Positions 11,251 to 22,441 of a stretch of 64,000 nucleotides of DNA are shown one piece after another. A program made the translations under genes and the position numbers. The stretch covers positions 40,831 through 104,830 of the forward strand of contig JALDNG010001311.1 in assembly GCA_024349245.1 (NCBI GenBank), in the 5' to 3' direction. The notes under the pieces are model-generated. The model saw nothing but the letters and a program-made list of their open reading frames with translations. It was not told the DNA's origin and did not search any database. Position 1 is the first letter of the stretch, and every line of letters starts with the position of its first letter. This DNA is from Neodontobutis hainanensis (taxonomy: Eukaryota; Chordata; Actinopteri; Gobiiformes; Odontobutidae).

Positions 11251-12648
11251 GGATTTGCCAAAATATCACAATTACTTTTGATTTGTGAGACTGAGGAGGA
11301 ATTAACAGTATGCTGATAAAACAAGTGTTACATGTTTTGGAGCTCCACACTTTGGTTGAACTCAAAGGACACTCCAGATCTGGGAAGAAGGTCCGGTTGC
11401 TGAGAGGAGCTGTTGACTGTTGGAAGAATAAAGCCTGAGTCAGAGGCAAATAAAAACTCTTTCTGTAAAGGTCAGTGGCACTGCACACGCAGAGATTCAA
11501 ACAAGTCATCGGTATGTAATCTGGGAGAGTTACATTTTATTGTTTTTGTGTGTTTTTGTTGTTTTGCAGTTAGTATGTTTGCTTGCTTGCTATGTATGCT
11601 CTTATTTTCACTGCATCACCTCCTGTTTTTATCATGTGTGTAACAGTGTAACCTGCAAATTTACCACAATCACATCAATCAACATCTGTGAGACACCCAG
11701 CAACACTTTGTAGCTGATCAGGACAGACAACAAGGGGAGGAGAGAATGCCAGAGCAGTAGCAAGACGGAAAAGGCAGACAGAACAAGCCAGTGTGGAGCT
11801 CACACAGGATAGCCATGGACATGGCAAGGGACGCAACCACCGCCTAGACCAACAAGACATTAAATAGCCAGTTTAGATTGAGCATCACAACGCCTGACTA
11901 TGCAATGGTGGAGAGAGGCACGACTCGGAACCCGTGGCGTCACCAGGACACCAGGACTTTATTAAATAACTTTATTATTGTTATACTTTTTATCTTGGAC
12001 ATTTATTTATTTATATAAATATTATATAACCATTTATATATATATATATATATATATCCCTTTATTTTGCATTTGGGGCTGTAATTTTTACCAGCCCCAA
12101 TTTAGATAAGCAGGAGCAGTGACACAGGATTTGTGTTCTGTACGTTCTCTGTCACCAGTGGCAACACTGTCAGTATCAATCTGTCTCCATTTTGATGGGA
12201 GAGTGGTTATCACTCCTGGCTCACAGCAAGAAGGTTCTGGGTTTGAACCCTATCCAGGGCATGGCCTTTCTGCATGTTCTCCCCCGTGTCTGTGTAGGTT
12301 TACTCTGGTTTCCAATATCACCAAAAACATGTACAATAGTCAGGACTCTTCTGCAAAAGTGACTTGTAATCTCAGTGGGTTAAAAAATAAAACCCTCTCA
12401 ATTTACAATCACATTAACAAATTACTCAGCACCCTCAAAACACTGAGTACATTTATTAATTTGTGTTTTGTCATGGTAATTGAGTTAGTTTATGGGGCTA
12501 ATTCCTGACTTTTTCTTGTGTGTCACATGGAGATGTTTACTTTTACGTTGTGGATAGGCTCATCCTCACAGAGCCCTGCAGGACTCTCACAATACAGCAC
12601 TGCCTGTCGTTATGTTTTGAATGTGTACTTAGGAGACTGTGTACTCAC
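11251..12648. other. pip5k1b intron region
   Basis: No exon could be supported here. A short (TA)n lies at 12035-12057, and 12186-12340 holds a fragment of the common dispersed repeat described at 17240-17625. Confidence 0.5.
12186..12340 (+). repeat. Fragment of common teleost dispersed repeat
   Basis: Contains CACAGCAAGAAGGTTCTGGG, GCATGTTCTCCCC and the TGTCTGTGTAGGTTTACTC block in the order seen in the longer copies at 47193-47551 (plus) and 17240-17625 (minus). It is truncated after about 150 bp. Confidence 0.7.
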
Positions 12649-12787
12649 ACACTCCATCCAGGTGGTCCATGCTCTGTGCCTTCTTCTCGTTCTTCTTCTC
12701 CTCTTTCTGTATGGTCAACACTTCCTGAGAAGCTGACTTTGCTGCGTACAAAGAACTGTGTTTCCTCTTTGTTGACACTCCTTAGAG
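12649..12787 (-). pseudogene. pip5k1b: pip5k1b exon 10, frame disrupted
   Basis: Acceptor CCTGTTTGCAG and donor GTGAGTAC are good. The exon starts in a frame matching the family (…LRSVNK) but after this the family-like sequence KRKHSSLYAAKSASQEV is only readable in another frame: relative to relatives two bases are missing, or one is extra, in an AACAAAGAGG stretch near 12763-12770. The rest (lysine/glutamate-rich) fits the variable C-terminal tail after the kinase core. Confidence 0.75.
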
Positions 12788-12854
12788 CTGCAAACAGGAA
12801 CACAGGGTTAGGAGCTGAGGGTGAGGAATGAAACAGAAAAGAAAAGAGACTTAC

Positions 12855-12939
12855 GAAGAAGCTTTTTGAAAACAGTGGAGCCCATGAACTTGAGGAACCT
12901 GTTGGCATAAAAGCTCGGCCTGTGAACGGACACTGTGTC
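12855..12939 (-). CDS. pip5k1b: pip5k1b exon 9
   Basis: An 85-bp exon with acceptor CTCTTCTCAG and donor GTAAGTC. It encodes DTVSVHRPSFYANRFLKFMG and a short KK-containing end. This is the conserved last block of the PIP5K catalytic domain, and it is intact in its own frame. Confidence 0.92.
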
Positions 12940-13016
12940 CTGAGAAGAGCACAATACAGCTAAGTACAGACATAGTGTAGATTTGAGCACTTTAACAGAG
13001 GTGTTTATGTGTTTAC

Positions 13017-13064
13017 CCCATCATGTACAAGAGCCTTCCAGGAATGTTCCACTTTTTAATAAAC
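13017..13064 (-). pseudogene. pip5k1b: pip5k1b exon 8 with 1-bp deletion
   Basis: Acceptor CATTCTCAG and donor GTAAAC flank 48 bp; phase from exon 7 to exon 9 and family alignment require 49. The start reads as the expected KK, but the following EHSWKALVHDG is only readable one frame over, so one base is missing just after the AAAAAG run (around 13050-13054). Read as given, translation continues out of frame through exon 9 and reaches a TAA in the second codon of exon 10. Either a real inactivating mutation or a homopolymer-associated assembly error. Confidence 0.85.
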
Positions 13065-14203
13065 CTGAGAATGAGAAACATCCAAGAAAATCTTTATATG
13101 CATTTAACCACATAGCCACACTACTACCACAGCAATATACTTCATTAATACACAATACTTAATGTTATCATTGTCTTTGTCATTGTTACAGTAATAGCCC
13201 AATACCCTCTACATCATATTTAAGAGATAATGAAGGTAGCATTATCAAAACCTCACTATAATGCCTCCACAAGGCCATGGCACAATATTGTTATACAAGA
13301 CTGTGATGCCCTCGTGTGGCATCAGGTCTGCCTGGTGCACCTGAGGCGTCCAGGTGTTCCCAGGGCAGGTATGAGCCTATGTGCTGCTTGGCTGCTGTCT
13401 GAAGCCTTGGCATCTCCAACATCCATGGCTCTGCTTGTTCTTTTGTTTGGTTTAGTTTCGGCTCTGGTATAGTTTGGTTTGTCAGTTTGTCCTAAGGTCT
13501 TATGTTTAGTTTTGCGCTTTTACAACACTACACACTGATAATGCACACTCACACATTATAGTATGTGTTTGCAGAAGAGTGGAACAGTTCAGATTATATT
13601 TATTGTTGTTTAGAAAGTAGCATTTTATTTGTAGCTTACATTTTATTAAAGTCACTTACTAATCTAATTGAGTGTTCTATGATGAGTGTATTTAGAGGCT
13701 GCTGTTGTAAAACTACTATAGAGTAGGGGGAACATTTTAAGACATGAGTCATGAATGAATGCATGACTTGTCATTAGCATATGCATAGGGTTAAGGTTAG
13801 GGGTAGGAGTTCTCGGTTAGGGTTTGGATGAAAGTATGATTAAAAACAATTCATGGTGATTCATAAGATTTTAATGCATGTACTAATCCATAAGATATGC
13901 TTGAATTAATGCATGATAAAAATGTTTCCAATTTTTTCAAGTTACATTTAGATATGTTCTCCTTCTGAAGATAATACTTTTTCAGTTGAATCTGACTGGT
14001 ACAGTGTTTATAGCATCATTGAAACGTTCTATAAATCGAGAAAAAAATTATTGACTGTTGTTAAGTAGACCTTTTTATATTGCCACTTACATAGTTATCT
14101 CAAATCTTCTTTATATATTGTAATAAAATCTTATAAAAAAAAATAAAATAATAAAAAAGCCAATTTGCCCAGCCCTCTTTCTTGATATTAAGCAGCAGCT
14201 CAC
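13065..14203. other. pip5k1b intron 7
   Basis: AT-rich intron sequence with no recognised element. Confidence 0.6.
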
Positions 14204-14284
14204 CTGTAGGACTGAAGAATGTCAATGATTCCTAAGAAGATCAGTAGGTTCTCATCTTTGTGTTTAGCCGGAATCCCACCCAGA
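14204..14284 (-). CDS. pip5k1b: pip5k1b exon 7
   Basis: An 81-bp exon, acceptor CTCTTTTCCAG, donor GTGAGC. It completes a Thr codon from exon 6 and reads LGGIPAKHKDENLLIFLGII then DILQSY, the conserved region just after the specificity/activation part of the kinase in type I PIP kinases. Confidence 0.93.
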
Positions 14285-15317
14285 CTGGAAAAGAGTACAA
14301 CAGTGACTTCACTTCAGCATTAGCTTTTTTGTAGTGATCTGCTGCCATGGTCCACTCTAAATATTTTGTGTGTGCTGCATCAAGCCCCTTTTCAATACCT
14401 CCATGATTTGGTTGAACTGATTTTTACTACTCTATTTTTATGATGATCGCAAACCATTATACTATTCCACAAAAAACACCAAAAACATACAGTTATAAAT
14501 CATACATTGTACAGTACTCTGTCTACTGTCCAAAGTCCAACAAAATAATTTGTCTGTTTGGAATTAATCAATTCTCAAATCATAATACAAAGAACAAAAT
14601 GAAACTTATGTTTAACTACACACATAGAGCTTTAGACCGTCAGCGGTTTTCAGCTGGACATAGAAATAGGCTGGGTCAACTCAGTACAGGTGTGTTCACA
14701 TTACCAAAAGGGGCTCAAAGTGTCCCCAAAAAGTGAACCGTACTGCTCTGGGGATGCCTCTGCCAAGGGTCCCAAGAAGGCCTGAGTGTGTGGCTTTCAA
14801 AAAGGTGGAGCTAAATATTGCAGTCAACTGATTGGACGAAACAGAATCAGTCCAGTAGAGGGAGCTTTCATTTCTAGATACATAGATTTATATAAGTTTT
14901 GCTATCTTAAACTCAATGGATTTTCTTGACTTTTTCTGCAAATGTCCTGTTTCCAGTGTCACTTGAAATTATAAAAAAAAACATTTGTTCTTTAATGTCT
15001 GTGAATGTTCTCAGTCATTCAGTTCATCGGACATTTCATCTTTAATTCCAAGAGACGTCTCTCGGAATTGGAGACAAAATGTCTTCACTTTGAAAACTGA
15101 GTCCAGATGCTTTTGCTTTAACCTTTTCTTCATTTGTTCTTAAGTTAATATTGCACTTACAGATTCTGATGACATAATTTAAACCAGAAATGGAGAACAA
15201 TTCATAACATTAGAACACTGATGTCCACACAGACTTGTAACCACTGAGAATGATGCATGTTCACTTTTATTTACAAGGTCCGTCCAGACTTGTATGTGTG
15301 TTTGTGTGTTTATTTAC
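14285..15317. other. pip5k1b intron 6
   Basis: No coding signal. Positions 15050-15115 carry the same GAGACAAAATGTCTTCA/TCCAGATGCTTT dispersed repeat seen near 9090-9135. Confidence 0.55.
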
Positions 15318-15499
15318 GTGTCATCATCGGCCACAGGTTCAGGGTCCTTCACAGTCCCCTGAATGGACTCCAGAGCTGTGGAGTACAGCACTTTCTGCTT
15401 CCGGCTGTCGAGGCGGGTCCCTCTGCTCAGTGGACGCCGCTCCAAAATGTGGATACCCAAAAGCAAACTGTAGTCCATGATCTTAAAGCTCTCCAGAAC
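15318..15499 (-). CDS. pip5k1b: pip5k1b exon 6 (catalytic segment)
   Basis: A 182-bp exon with acceptor GTGTCCATCAG and donor GTAAAT. It begins VLESFKIMDYSLLLGIHILE; the MDYSLL motif includes the DFG-like metal-binding aspartate of PIP kinases. A variable insert is followed by QKVLYSTALESIQG, a hallmark of type I beta members. Confidence 0.95.
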
Positions 15500-16100
15500 C
15501 TGATGGACACAGAAGCAGTGTAAACTTTGCATTGTAGCGTACCTGCACACACAAACTTGCGTATACAGAATATATACACAAAAAGAATCAAGAAACTTAC
15601 ATTTATGTTTTTGTGAAAACATACACAACTCTCGTGTCTCGATCCGTCTCACCTCTGTTACAACCTCTTGGTTAACCTCTGCTGAGTTTGTGTCTTTGTC
15701 AAGCTTCAAAGAGACCTTCCTCTCTCAGTGAATCGGTTACCCATCTACATTACTATAACACTGTAACACAAGCTTTAATGAACATCCACTAAGCTATTTC
15801 TGGTGAAAAGGGCTTCTTCTGACTCTGGCCTGAGTACTGTACACTAAACCTTTCTATAGCTCCATGTTAAAGGACATTCCAAATGTGGAAACAGCTGCTG
15901 TGTTGAGAGTAAATGCGCTAAACCTGGATCTACAAAAAGAACATAGTGTTACCCCCAATCTCCAAGCTCACTCTGATGTCAACACTGTTCAACAAAGGGC
16001 CTTAACTTTGTGCTGTGTTACATAATGTGTCATAAGTGTTAAACAGGAGACTGGAGCTAGTCTGTGTTCTTTCTGGGGCTGGGCTCAGGGCCATTGCGCC
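15500..16100. other. pip5k1b intron 5, right part
   Basis: No exon or recognised repeat seen. A LINE fragment starts near 16100. Confidence 0.55.
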
Positions 16101-16978
16101 GTCAACGTTGTGTAAAAGTATTAAAAGGACACGGGCTTCAAAACATTTAACAAACTACACTGTTGTCTCTATATTGCCCTCCAAAGTGGGAAAACTGTGG
16201 GCCCTGAAACCAAACTACTCTTCACCCGATGCAGTTTGGTTTCAGGGCCCATCACTGCAGAAACAGCTAACTGTTTCTTTTTAGAGACTGTACGAGAAAT
16301 GGTTGACAAGGGAGGTGTTGTTGGCGCTGTGTTCTTAGACTTTTGTAAAGCTTTTGACACAGTTAACCATCAGGTCCTTCTTGCTAAACTCTCTACTTTT
16401 AATTTCTCTCCTTCTGCACTTAAATTCATATTTAACTGGTAGAACTCAATATGTTTCTGTGAATAACCATCGCTCAACAGCTCTTAATTTATCCACAGGC
16501 GTACTGCAAGGATCTATACTTGGCCCGCTTATGTTTAGTCTATATATTAATGATTTGCCATCAGTTTGCCTTGATATTAATACACTAATGTATGCGGACG
16601 ACACTGTCAATTATGTGCATGCTAAAACAAAACATCTGGTTGCTGCCAAACTGACCATAGCTATGGATCAGATCACTAATTGGCTAAATCGTTCGTGTCT
16701 CCAATTAAATGTAGATAAAACTGTGGGAGTATTGTGCCACAATTTAAATATTTGGGCGTAATTATTGACTCTAATTTCTCTTTTAAAGCACACAAAGAAA
16801 GTGTGTAATAGGGTTAAGTTTAACTTAGCTAATTTTAGACATTTTAGAAATGCACTTACTTTTAATGCTGCCAAATTATTTATGGATGCCATTATTATGT
16901 CACATCTAACATACTGTCTGACAAGCTGGGTACAAATTAAAATATAAAAATCTGTCTGGTCTATAAAATCTTGCATAA
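16100..16978 (+). mobile_element. LINE fragment (Rex1/CR1-like reverse transcriptase)
   Basis: Broken plus-strand RT domain in the pip5k1b intron, opposite to the gene. Visible motifs in order: a VSILPS block near 16170, FLDFCKAFDTVNHQVLLAKL at about 16335-16395, the GVLQGSILGPL block near 16500, and YADDTV near 16590, followed by the thumb region to about 16945. At least two frameshifts and a fold-back duplication (16198-16251) disrupt it. 5'-truncated; no endonuclease domain. Confidence 0.8.
16198..16251. repeat. 19-bp perfect inverted repeat inside the LINE fragment
   Basis: TGGGCCCTGAAACCAAACT (16198-16216) is followed after a 16-nt loop by its exact reverse complement (16233-16251). It interrupts the RT reading frame and could extrude as a hairpin. 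Confidence 0.95.
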
Positions 16979-17236
16979 TACGGGCGGCAGTATAGCACAG
17001 TGGGTAGAGCGACCGCCCTTCGACCGGGCGGGTGGGCGGATCGAATCCCGCCGAAACATCCCAAAACATCATAACATCCCGCTCTCCCGCATACTGTCGT
17101 TGTGTCCTTAGGCAAGACACTTAACCTACATTGCCTCCAGTGAAGTTCTGTAACACTGGTAATAGTTTAATGTATGTAAAGCTCTTTGAATGCATACTAT
17201 AGTAGGTGGAAAAGCGCTATATAAAAATAAAGATTA
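16979..17236 (+). repeat. tRNA-derived SINE, near full length
   Basis: The head carries a polymerase III A box (TAGCACAGTGGGTAGAG, about 16993-17009) and a B box (GGATCGAATCC, about 17038-17048). The body contains TGTCCTTAGGCAAGACACTT, the same as in the copies at 8438 and 56119. The tail ends GCGCTATATAAAAATAAAG. The head does not fold as a functional tRNA gene, so it is a SINE and not a tRNA. Confidence 0.85.
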
Positions 17237-17239
17237 TTA

Positions 17240-17625
17240 TTCATTCATTTTCTACCGCTTTGTCCCGTTAGGGGTCGCGGATGACTGGAGCCTATCCCAG
17301 CAACTTTTGGGCCTGAGGCGGGGTACACCCTGGACAGTGGCCAGTTAGTCGCAGGCTGACATATAGAGACAAACACTGACTGACAACCATTCACTCTCAC
17401 ATTCATTCACTAGGGACACTTTAGAGTTGCCAATTAACCTATACATACATGTTTTTGGACGGTGGGAGGAAGCCGGAGTACCCAGAGAGAACCCACGGTA
17501 ACACGTAGAGGACATGCAGACTCCTCACAGAAAGACCGGAGTCAGCCGAGAATGTTTGAGCCGGCCGGGTTTTGAACTCACGACCTTCTTGCTGTAAGCC
17601 AGGAGTGCGTGCCACAATGCCAAGA
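17240..17625 (-). repeat. Common teleost dispersed repeat, full copy
   Basis: Reverse-orientation copy: on the minus strand it runs from CAGCAAGAAGGTCGTGAG to AAAGCGGTAGAAAATGAATG. It matches the plus-strand copy at 47193-47551 along its length. It abuts the SINE directly. The family is very common in fish genomes; I do not assign it to a named class. Confidence 0.85.
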
Positions 17626-17865
17626 TTATTATAAGATTATTATTATTACTCCTCCTGCTCCTTTAAATTCATTCATAATTCAACGTAATAATAGTAGTCA
17701 GAGCAACAATGTCAATGCACCTACTGTCTTCTCTTTCTATATATCATTGACAGTTTCACACTTCAAAACAAGTTTTAAGCCTTTGAAATGAATACCCCTA
17801 CATTCATTGGGTTTTGGAAAGAAAATTATTTTCAACAGGGTGTTGGGACAGGGTGGTGGACTCAC

Positions 17866-18162
17866 ACGACAGTCCCGCTGCAGAGTCATCATCAGAGCGT
17901 TGTATGTCTCTGGGTCAAAATAAATCCCCTCGTGCATTTCCTGGAAGTCCAGGTCTTTGAATGTGGGTGAGGCCTTGGTGTGCTCTTTCCTAGAGGCACG
18001 GCGCTTGTACGAGGAGCCCTTCAGGTCGTATTTGTAGTGCATCTTTATGGCCCTTGGCAGCACGTTGTTCATGACCACCACTCGCACTGTCACACCCCCA
18101 AACTGGATACAGTACAGGCCATAGAACTTAGGCAGCAGGGTCCGAGGGTTCTGATTCAGGTT
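17866..18162 (-). CDS. pip5k1b: pip5k1b exon 5 (YDLKGS exon)
   Basis: A 297-bp, 99-codon exon, acceptor GTTTGTTGTCAG, donor GTGAGT. It starts NLNQNPRTLLPKFYGLYC, carries VVVMNNVLPR, the phosphate-loop-associated YDLKGSSYKRRAS motif and TFKDLDF, and ends in LQRDCR, joining in phase to VLESFK of exon 6. One residue is missing relative to relatives near FQEMHEG, but the frame is intact. Confidence 0.96.
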
Positions 18163-18507
18163 CTGACAACAAACAGGTGAAAGATCGCTGGAGAAGTCAT
18201 CTCAATGCACTAAATGAATCCTACACAGTTTAAATGTTCATCTAAATGCACTGAGAATTATATTTCCTATTAACAAGATTGATTTGGCTTAGACAAGCAA
18301 TGGACTACACGTGTGAGCTGTTAGTTAGTGGCAACAGAACACTAGTGAGGGTTGTAGGCAAAAGTAGTGAAAGCTTTACTTGTTCATAACAGTACTTAAC
18401 ACCACATGGAGCTGCCAGGCTTAAACCAGGAAACTGGCCTTCCTCATCAAAGTCTGTCTGTCTGTCCTTTAATATAGATTATAAAAAATCTATATTAAAG
18501 GGACACA

Positions 18508-20636
18508 TAATTGTGTTCATAAGTTTACAGAATTTGTGATTGTTTGGCCATTTTCAGAGATTATGATAACACAAAAACCTTTTCTTTTACCCATATTGTA
18601 TTTCGTGGTTAGGTGAAGCTATTATATGTCAAATAACTGTTTATTCTTTTAAAATCATAAAGACAACCGAAACTAACCAAATGACCCTGATAAATGGCTA
18701 CCCAGGTGATTTTGGCCTGATAACATCCAGTCCGGTTTTAGAACAGCCCACAGCACTGAGACTGCTCTCCTGAGAGTGCTTAACGACCTGCTCCTAGCCG
18801 CTGACACGGGCAGCCCAGTGATCCTAGTGCTTTTAGATCTCACAGCAGCCTTTGACACGGTGGATCACAGGATTCTGCTGTCACGGCTTCAGCATCGCGT
18901 AGGAATCAAAGGCACTGCCCTGAAGTTTTTCCAGTCCTACTTGGCCGACAGGAGATTCTGTGTCCAGTTGGGAGAATTCATATCTTCTGTTGCCCCTTTC
19001 ACCTATGGGGCAAGGCTCTATACTAGGCCCTATCCTATTTTTGTAGTACATTTTACCTCTAGGGGATATCCTGACTCCTCACTTGTACAAAAAAGCGAGA
19101 ACATATCACCCCAGTCCTTGCATCACTTCACTGGATTCCCATCCGCTACCTCGTTGACTTCAAACTTCTACTGACAGTCTATAAATCCCTCCATGGTGCG
19201 GCCCCCACATACCTATCTGATCTTCTCCACCACCACATCCCCGTCAGAGCACTACGGTCAGCTGACCTACTGCTGTTGGAAGTTCCCAGGTCCAAGCTAA
19301 AAACCAAAGGGGACAGAGCCTTTGCAGTAGCAGCCCCCAGACTCTGGAACTGCCTCCCTCTCCACATCCGTGCTCTTTTGAAGACTCACCTCTTTTCTCT
19401 AGCCTTTGATTAGAGTCTCTTTTAATGTCCCAATAGCCTATACAGTGACCCCTGGCTACTTTTCTAATGTTCTTTTACATTATTTTATAATTATATTTAT
19501 AATAATCATATTTATAATAATATATTATTTTGCACTTTAATGTGAAGCACTTTGTCGTGGCTCAGTCATCTGTAAATGTGCTATAGAAATAAATTTGACT
19601 TTGACTTTGACTGTGAAAGAATCTGCGGGAAAAGGTAATTGAACTGTATTAAACAGGAAAGGGATATCAAAAGATATCCAATGAATTGAGAATGCCAATC
19701 AGCAGTGTTCAAACTCTATTAAAGTGTTTAATTGTAACACTTGTAAAGTAGGAAATTCTGTTGAAACCAAACCATGGTCAGGTAGACCAACAAGAATGTC
19801 AGTCACAAAAACCCACAAATGACAGGATTCTCTGCAAAAAAAGTGGTGTGGTTTTTTAAGATACACAATAAGGAGGCACTCAACTTGACTAACGGGCTGC
19901 AAGGTCAAGAAAGTCGCTACTACGCAAATGTAACAAAGAATCCCGCTTATAATAAGCCAAACAGCACAGAGACAAGCCTCAAAACTTCTAGAAAGAAGTG
20001 ATTTGGAATGATGAGACCAAAATTTAACTTTTTGGCAACATAAACGTTACATTTGGAGAGTAGTCAACAAGGACTATGATGAAAGGTACACCATTACAAC
20101 TGTGAAACATGGAGGTGGATTGTTGATGGTTTGGGGATGTGGGAGCTACAAAGGCACAGAAAACTTTGTCAAAATTGATGGCAAGATAAATGCAGCATAT
20201 TATCAGGAAAATACTGGAGAAAAAATTGCAGTCTTCAGCCCAGAAGCTGCACATGACAACGTTCCAAAGCACAAGGCCAAGTCGACCTGTTAGTGGCTAC
20301 AGCAGCATAACGTGCAGTTCATGCAAGACAGCCCAAGAATTTACTGGAACTGGAGGCTTTTTTGCCAAGAAGAATGGGCAACTTTACCATTTGAGAAAAT
20401 AAGAGCCTCATCCAACTACCACAAAAGACTTACACACAGGTACACAGTAATAAGAACTGGGGTATGTAAGCTTTTGATCAGGGTCATTTGGGTAGTTTCT
20501 GTTGTCATCATGATTTAAAAAGAGTAAACACAATTGTCTGACAATATATGGCTTCACCCAACCATGTGTTATCATTCATATTCTCTGAAAAATGGCCAGA
20601 AATTCACAAGGGTATGTAAACTCATGAGCACAACTG
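18508..20636 (+). mobile_element. Tc1-type DNA transposon relic with long inverted repeats
   Basis: The ends are inverted repeats of roughly 190 bp: 18508-18695 corresponds to the reverse complement of about 20450-20636 (shared words include TGGCCATTTTTCAGAGA and GATAACACA). The right end is followed by TA. Between them are transposase fragments on the plus strand, including WNDETKFN (near 20007) and the KHGGGLLMVWGCG block (20104-20142) that carries part of the DDE fold. Stops and frameshifts make it inactive. A LINE is inserted at about 18695-19612. It lies in the pip5k1b intron between exons 4 and 5. Confidence 0.8.
18696..19612 (+). mobile_element. L2-like LINE fragment nested in the Tc1 element
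   Basis: The open frame 18776-19174 carries LLDLTAAFDTVDHRILLSRL of the RT domain, then breaks near the conserved G-QGS block. The 3' part (19175-19400) still reads in pieces like the RT thumb. It ends with a tail CACTTTGTCGTGG...CTATAGAAATAAA followed by repeated TTTGACTT units, typical of the 3' ends of this LINE group. Truncated at 5'. Confidence 0.75.
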
Positions 20637-20853
20637 TAAAGTTTAATCTGGGGGTTAAACAGTGATGTAGCACTGGGCCGAGCTACTTCATCTTCTTTTA
20701 ATGTCCAAACGAAAAATGTCTACACTCAAATGAGAATTTTACGCACTTGTAATTATTGTGCATGCATTCTAGTATGAAACCCCTTATTGTATGTTTTTGA
20801 TGAGTGTGTATGAGTGACTGTTGCCCATGCCCATTGTTCCTGGGTGTCCTCAC

Positions 20854-21006
20854 CATGTAGTATCCTGGCAGCAGTTTCTGCAGGAACTCGGCCTCTTTGT
20901 GCTGCACAGTTTTGATGATGAACTCATCATCGCTGGTGAGGTAGAACCAGGAGCTGCTGGCTCCGGGATTGGACAGCTCAATCAGAGGCTCGTTACACAT
21001 GGAGTA
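20854..21006 (-). CDS. pip5k1b: pip5k1b exon 4
   Basis: A 153-bp exon (51 codons), acceptor GTCGAATGCAG, donor GTGAGG. It encodes the segment containing EPLIELSNPGAS, the SDDEFIIKTV strand with the ATP-contacting lysine, and HKEAEFLQKLLPGYYM. Intact. Confidence 0.96.
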
Positions 21007-21086
21007 CTGCATTCGACCCGCAGAGACACAACAGTTACTGTATGTAACAATCAGAAAAGCCAAATAAAGACAGGGAGGAGTCTCAC

Positions 21087-21204
21087 CAGATAGTCATCGG
21101 GTTTAATGCCAAAAAGCTCTCTGAAATAACGAAAGGCCAGGGGAGCGTAAGTTTTTAGCCTGAAGTCTGGAAAATGGTGTGCAGGTGTCAGGTTACTACC
21201 CTCA
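21087..21204 (-). CDS. pip5k1b: pip5k1b exon 3
   Basis: A 118-bp exon, acceptor TTGTCTTTCAG, donor GTGAGA. It completes a Ser codon and reads EGSNLTPAHHFPDFRLKTYA, then FRYFRELFGIKPDDYL, a highly conserved N-lobe block. Intact. Confidence 0.96.
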
Positions 21205-21289
21205 CTGAAAGACAAAAAGGAAAACTGCCCCGTCCGACTCTGGTTTAGATCATCCCTTTAACTGTGGACTAGAACGAGACACTCCTTAC

Positions 21290-21420
21290 CTGGGCAGGAA
21301 GACGCTCTCGACCACAGAGAAGTCCTGCATCAGGACGTCCCTGTCAGGTTTGGAGCTCTGGTTTCCTACTGCATAGCCAATCCCTAGCTGAATGGCCCCC
21401 TTTAGCGCCACCACTGTAGG
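21290..21420 (-). CDS. pip5k1b: pip5k1b exon 2
   Basis: A 131-bp exon, donor CCCAG|GTAAGG. The acceptor is placed at GTGTGTAAG (before CCTACAG) because only that choice keeps the phase from exon 1. It encodes ALKGAIQLGIGYAVGNQSSK and DRDVLMQDFSVVESVFLP. Confidence 0.93.
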
Positions 21421-22369
21421 CTTACACACAGCACACAACAACAAAACTTGTGAAAGCTTTATTGATGACAGGTTATACAACTTTTAAAATGTCCAGTTGA
21501 ACTCAACTTCCCTTCAGAGCAGCCTCCTTATCTTGATAGACATGGTGGATAATTCACACTGTAATACACTGTCTCTTTCTCTCTATATGAGAAAGTGTGA
21601 ACTGCTCTAATGAAGATTTAGGACAAATAAGGTGAACACCAAAGAGATCTGAGAGAATCAGTCTCCTCACCCATAATAACATTGTTTATTTATTTAATTT
21701 TTTTTGTACAGCAGCAACAGGATTTTAAAATGGTCTGATGTTAAATTTGTTACATAACCAAAAGAACAATGAGCCATTTGTTTCAATGACTCTGAGTTCA
21801 CACCGGCTTTAACAAGGCTTAATTAAAGCAAAACTGTCAAGAAAATTCTATTGTTACAGACCTGAGGAAAATCCGATCAGGAAATTCAGAGACACATCTG
21901 ATGACATATTCATTAGTGAAGAGGCAGTATAGGAGGCTGTCGTTCAAACACAGATATGTAAGGTATGTTCACCTTCCCAATGCTTTTTATTAGAGCTATT
22001 CTGAGTTCAGAAATTTTTAAACTAAAAGCTGTGATTAACTCGTTCAAAAGACATGCTGCAATATTATAAAACTATAATAATAACATAATTAAAATCTCAA
22101 AAAGGTAGCCTGTTTAAAAAGGTAGATTCCTCCAGGGTCCGTTTAAAGTTCAACCTAAACCACAGTTAAAGGTTGTGCTGCAGAAAAGTAAGTGGAGTTT
22201 AAATGTAAACTTGAAGAGATTAAAAGGGCAACACAAGACTTTGAATTTTTCAGTTTTCCTAAATGTTTCCAGACAACATGGATTTATGAAGGAAGATCAG
22301 AGATGTGCTGTTCCATCTCTGAGTCCAAAGCAAGTCCTTTCTGCACATGAATATTGTTTTGAGCCATAC
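21421..22369. other. pip5k1b intron 1 of the coding part
   Basis: AT-rich, no exon or recognised mobile element seen. Confidence 0.6.
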
Positions 22370-22441
22370 CTTCTTATGGTCATTGTTCATCCTGGAGCTC
22401 AGGCCTCCTCTGCTGTTGTTCTCTTCTTTAGTAGATGACAT
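22370..22441 (-). CDS. pip5k1b: pip5k1b exon 1, start codon exon
   Basis: The ATG at 22441 (A at -3) begins MSSTKEENNSRGG, like the Met-Ser-Ser start of PIP5K1B proteins, and the 24-codon exon ends HDHKK-like (NDHKK) at a donor AAG|GTATGG. The reading frame is open further upstream, but family length and the poor N-terminal extension favour this Met. Confidence 0.85.

Noticed and set aside
16979..17052. Possible tRNA gene (A and B boxes)
   Set aside because: No cloverleaf with a proper acceptor stem; the body continues into a SINE with a LINE-type tail. The same applies at 56119.
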